In this document: one piece after another, positions 62,488 to 64,000 of the stretch
Layout: the number at the start of each line of letters is the position of its first letter
Position numbering within the stretch: the stretch's first letter is position 1
NCBI GenBank assembly: GCA_965214055.1
Contig: OZ243931.1
Coordinates: 2,790,001-2,854,000, forward strand
Source: WTGA01 sp965214055
Lineage (GTDB): Bacteria > Pseudomonadota > Gammaproteobacteria > Arenicellales > Poriferihabitantaceae
Reading direction: 5' to 3'
Length of the DNA: 64,000 bases
Notes under the pieces: model-generated
What the model was told of the DNA's origin: nothing
What the model saw: only the letters and a program-made list of their open reading frames with translations
The model's database searches: none
Made by a program: the position numbers and the translations under genes

Positions 62488-63471
62488 TCATTCGGTAACA
62501 ATCGTCAGAAAATTCACGATGAGGCGGATCATCAGGTTCTTGTTGGTCGCCGCACTCTCCGCGATCAATAGGGTGAGCGCGGTCAACGCACGGGGATCGA
62601 GCTGGTGCGAAATACCCTCCTGCGCCAGATAAAGCAGGAACAAGAGAGCTCCGATGCGCTTGTTGCCATCAGTAAACGGGTGGTCCTTGACGATGAAGTA
62701 GAGCAAGTGGGCCGCTTTCTCCTCCCGACCAAGGTAGAGTGGTTCGCCGAACATGGTTTGCTCGATATTTCCGAGAATGGCCTTCAGCGCGTCGTCTCGC
62801 TCATTGCCGAAAAGTGATGACGCCTCACCCTTTGCTGTGAGATCGCGGCGGAACACGTTAATTACACTCACGGCGTGCGCATAGTCGAGTGCTTCGACGG
62901 CTGGTTTGACACCTGGCGGTGCTACCAAACGATCCTCGTCGTACTCTAGCAACAGGCGCCACGTCTGGGAATAGCCTGCGATCAAGTCGAAAAAGGCTTG
63001 GCCGGTGTCGTGCAACAATCCCTGGTTTCGCAGTGTACGGGAGAGCAATTCCAGGGTTTCACGGGCCTCGTCAAGCCCACGTTCGGCAAGTCTTCGCTCA
63101 TGCAACGTGTAGCCACGCACGAGATGTTCGCGCAGGATGCGAGTGGCCCAGATACGGAATTGCGTGCCGCGCAAAGACTTTACCCGGTAGCCGACCGATA
63201 TGATTACGTCTAAGTTGTAGTGATCGACCTCTCTCGCGACTTCTCGCCCGCCCTCGGATTGAACCTGTGCAAATTTTGCACAGGTTGCGTCAGAGTCGAG
63301 TTCTCCCTCGCGGAAAGTGTTGTAGAGATGCCGGGATATCACCGACCGGTCTCGCCCGAACAGTTCTGCCATTTGCTGTCGCGTCAGCCACACACTGTCT
63401 TTGTCAAAGCGCACATCCAGACGAACACCGCCGTCGGGGGTCTCGTAGAAAATGACCTCGCTACGTGGCAT
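62488..63471 (-). CDS. RhuM-Fic/Doc fusion protein
   Basis: A 327-residue fusion. The N-terminal RhuM-type region (about 10-125) has WLTRQQMAELFGRDRSVISRHL, a DNA-binding-like helix set, and VISVGYRVKSLRGTQFRIWATRILREHLVRGYTL. The C-terminal Fic fold carries HPFTDGNKR at about 264-272. A lysine replaces the usual second glycine and the final arginine is absent (RIGA), so the site resembles the Doc kinase rather than an AMPylating Fic. I chose the ATG at 63471; a GTG at 63492 is possible. No partner antitoxin is visible beside it. Confidence 0.85.
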   Translation of the reverse strand: MPRSEVIFYETPDGGVRLDVRFDKDSVWLTRQQMAELFGRDRSVISRHLYNTFREGELDSDATCAKFAQVQSEGGREVAREVDHYNLDVIISVGYRVKSLRGTQFRIWATRILREHLVRGYTLHERRLAERGLDEARETLELLSRTLRNQGLLHDTGQAFFDLIAGYSQTWRLLLEYDEDRLVAPPGVKPAVEALDYAHAVSVINVFRRDLTAKGEASSLFGNERDDALKAILGNIEQTMFGEPLYLGREEKAAHLLYFIVKDHPFTDGNKRIGALLFLLYLAQEGISHQLDPRALTALTLLIAESAATNKNLMIRLIVNFLTIVTE

Positions 63472-63492
63472 GGTCTCGCGGGTCTCGATCAC

Positions 63493-63802
63493 TCGATCGA
63501 GTTCGCTGTGGAAAAACGCCCCATACTCATGTCACAAGACCTCACCTCTTGAGACGACCCCCCAGCGAGTGTCATAAGGTTGTGTTCCGGCCCTCCGACG
63601 ACCATGCTGTGCGAATGAATATCCACGAAACGGGGAATTCGGCGCTTCTTTGCGCGCTCGAATTGAATATCTTCCCGCTTTCCCCGCCAACCCCTTGGCA
63701 CCGGATGACAGAACGCGAAAAACACCGTTCCGTTCGAGACCGTTGGATATCGACTCGGCGGACGTGCGGTAGACACGAACGCTTCCACCCCTCGCACCGG
63801 GT
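63493..63802. other. Intergenic region between glutamine synthetase and RhuM-Fic genes
   Basis: About 310 bp separating two leftward genes. Only shadow frames seen; no RNA, repeat or clear promoter recognised. Confidence 0.45.
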
Positions 63803-64000
63803 TCAGCAATCCAGGGTATGGTCCCGCTCCCACTGGCTTATGGACTTGGTGAAATCATCCCATTCATCCATTTTGAGTTTGCAATACGCATTGACCAAAG
63901 GGGCCCCCAACTGCTCTTTCAGTGCCTCGCCCCCTGCGGTCAGCCGGATCGCGTCCAACAGGTTCAATGGAAGTTTCTTCAGCCCTTTTACGGTATGACC
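63803..64000 (-). CDS. Glutamine synthetase, C-terminal end (partial)
   Basis: The minus-strand frame is open from the window edge to a TGA at 63803-63805, giving 65 residues that end SQWERDHTLDC. The LKKLPLNLLDAIRLTAGGEALKEQLG segment, the AYCKLKMDEWDDF block and the WERDHTLDC ending are typical of GlnT-type and related glutamine synthetases. The N-terminal part lies beyond base 64000, so the class and catalytic residues cannot be checked. Confidence 0.8.
   Translation of the reverse strand, partial: GHTVKGLKKLPLNLLDAIRLTAGGEALKEQLGAPLVNAYCKLKMDEWDDFTKSISQWERDHTLDC

Overview
This window looks like a chromosomal segment of a free-living, diderm gammaproteobacterium. The evidence is gene content and gene order: lptD-surA, mreBCD, mrdA-rodA-mltB-rlpA-dacA, ybeD-lipB, folC-accD-trpF-truA, purF-cvpA-SPOR protein, dnaX-ybaB-recR and tRNA-fMet-rimP-nusA-infB-rbfA-truB are all arranged as in Pseudomonas-like and related gammaproteobacteria. 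GatCAB shows that Gln-tRNA and/or Asn-tRNA is made by transamidation. TusBCD/DsrEFH plus TusA shows a persulfide relay, which fits either tRNA thiolation or sulfur oxidation. I cannot name the genus. Base composition is moderate by eye, with a GC-rich patch at about 31.8-33.4 kb and an AT-rich patch at about 59.0-60.2 kb.

Layout. 0-3 kb: an exported thioredoxin-fold protein, then a convergent sulfur-relay operon (tusD-tusC-tusB-tusA). 3.5-10.9 kb: a loosely packed stretch with an NCS2 nucleobase permease, a vapBC toxin-antitoxin pair, a metallophosphoesterase, a cyclic-nucleotide-binding protein, a CDF metal transporter, a flavodoxin-like protein and a small secreted protein, separated by long gaps. 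11.3-25.5 kb: almost entirely envelope biogenesis on the minus strand: ubiK, lptD-surA, then mreBCD-mrdA-rodA-mltB-rlpA-dacA-ybeD-lipB, with murU opposite. 26.2-30.8 kb (plus strand): gatCAB, tRNA-Arg, an RRM protein and a Maf pyrophosphatase. 30.8-33.8 kb: a GC-rich cassette (IclR regulator, class IV aminotransferase, cupin) bracketed by copies of the maf 3' end. 33.9-44.7 kb: uvrB, tRNA-Asn, the translation/transcription-factor operon led by initiator tRNA, and cysS. 44.8-55.4 kb: lpxH, the purF-to-truA cluster, recR-ybaB-dnaX and the SRP RNA. 55.5-64 kb: putA, an AT-rich DUF2971 orphan beside a long hairpin, a UshA-like nucleotidase, a RhuM-Fic fusion and the C-terminal end of a glutamine synthetase.

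Most of the window is conserved housekeeping. The rod-shape and elongation genes, the outer-membrane assembly genes and the septal peptidoglycan hydrolases form one continuous envelope block. The accessory material is limited to vapBC, the cassette after maf, the DUF2971/hairpin patch and the RhuM-Fic gene. I see no CRISPR array, no transposase or integrase, and no clear new multi-gene system. The best leads for something undescribed are the DUF2971 gene with its 21-bp-stem hairpin, the RhuM-Fic fusion with a Doc-type motif, and the repeat-bracketed cassette.
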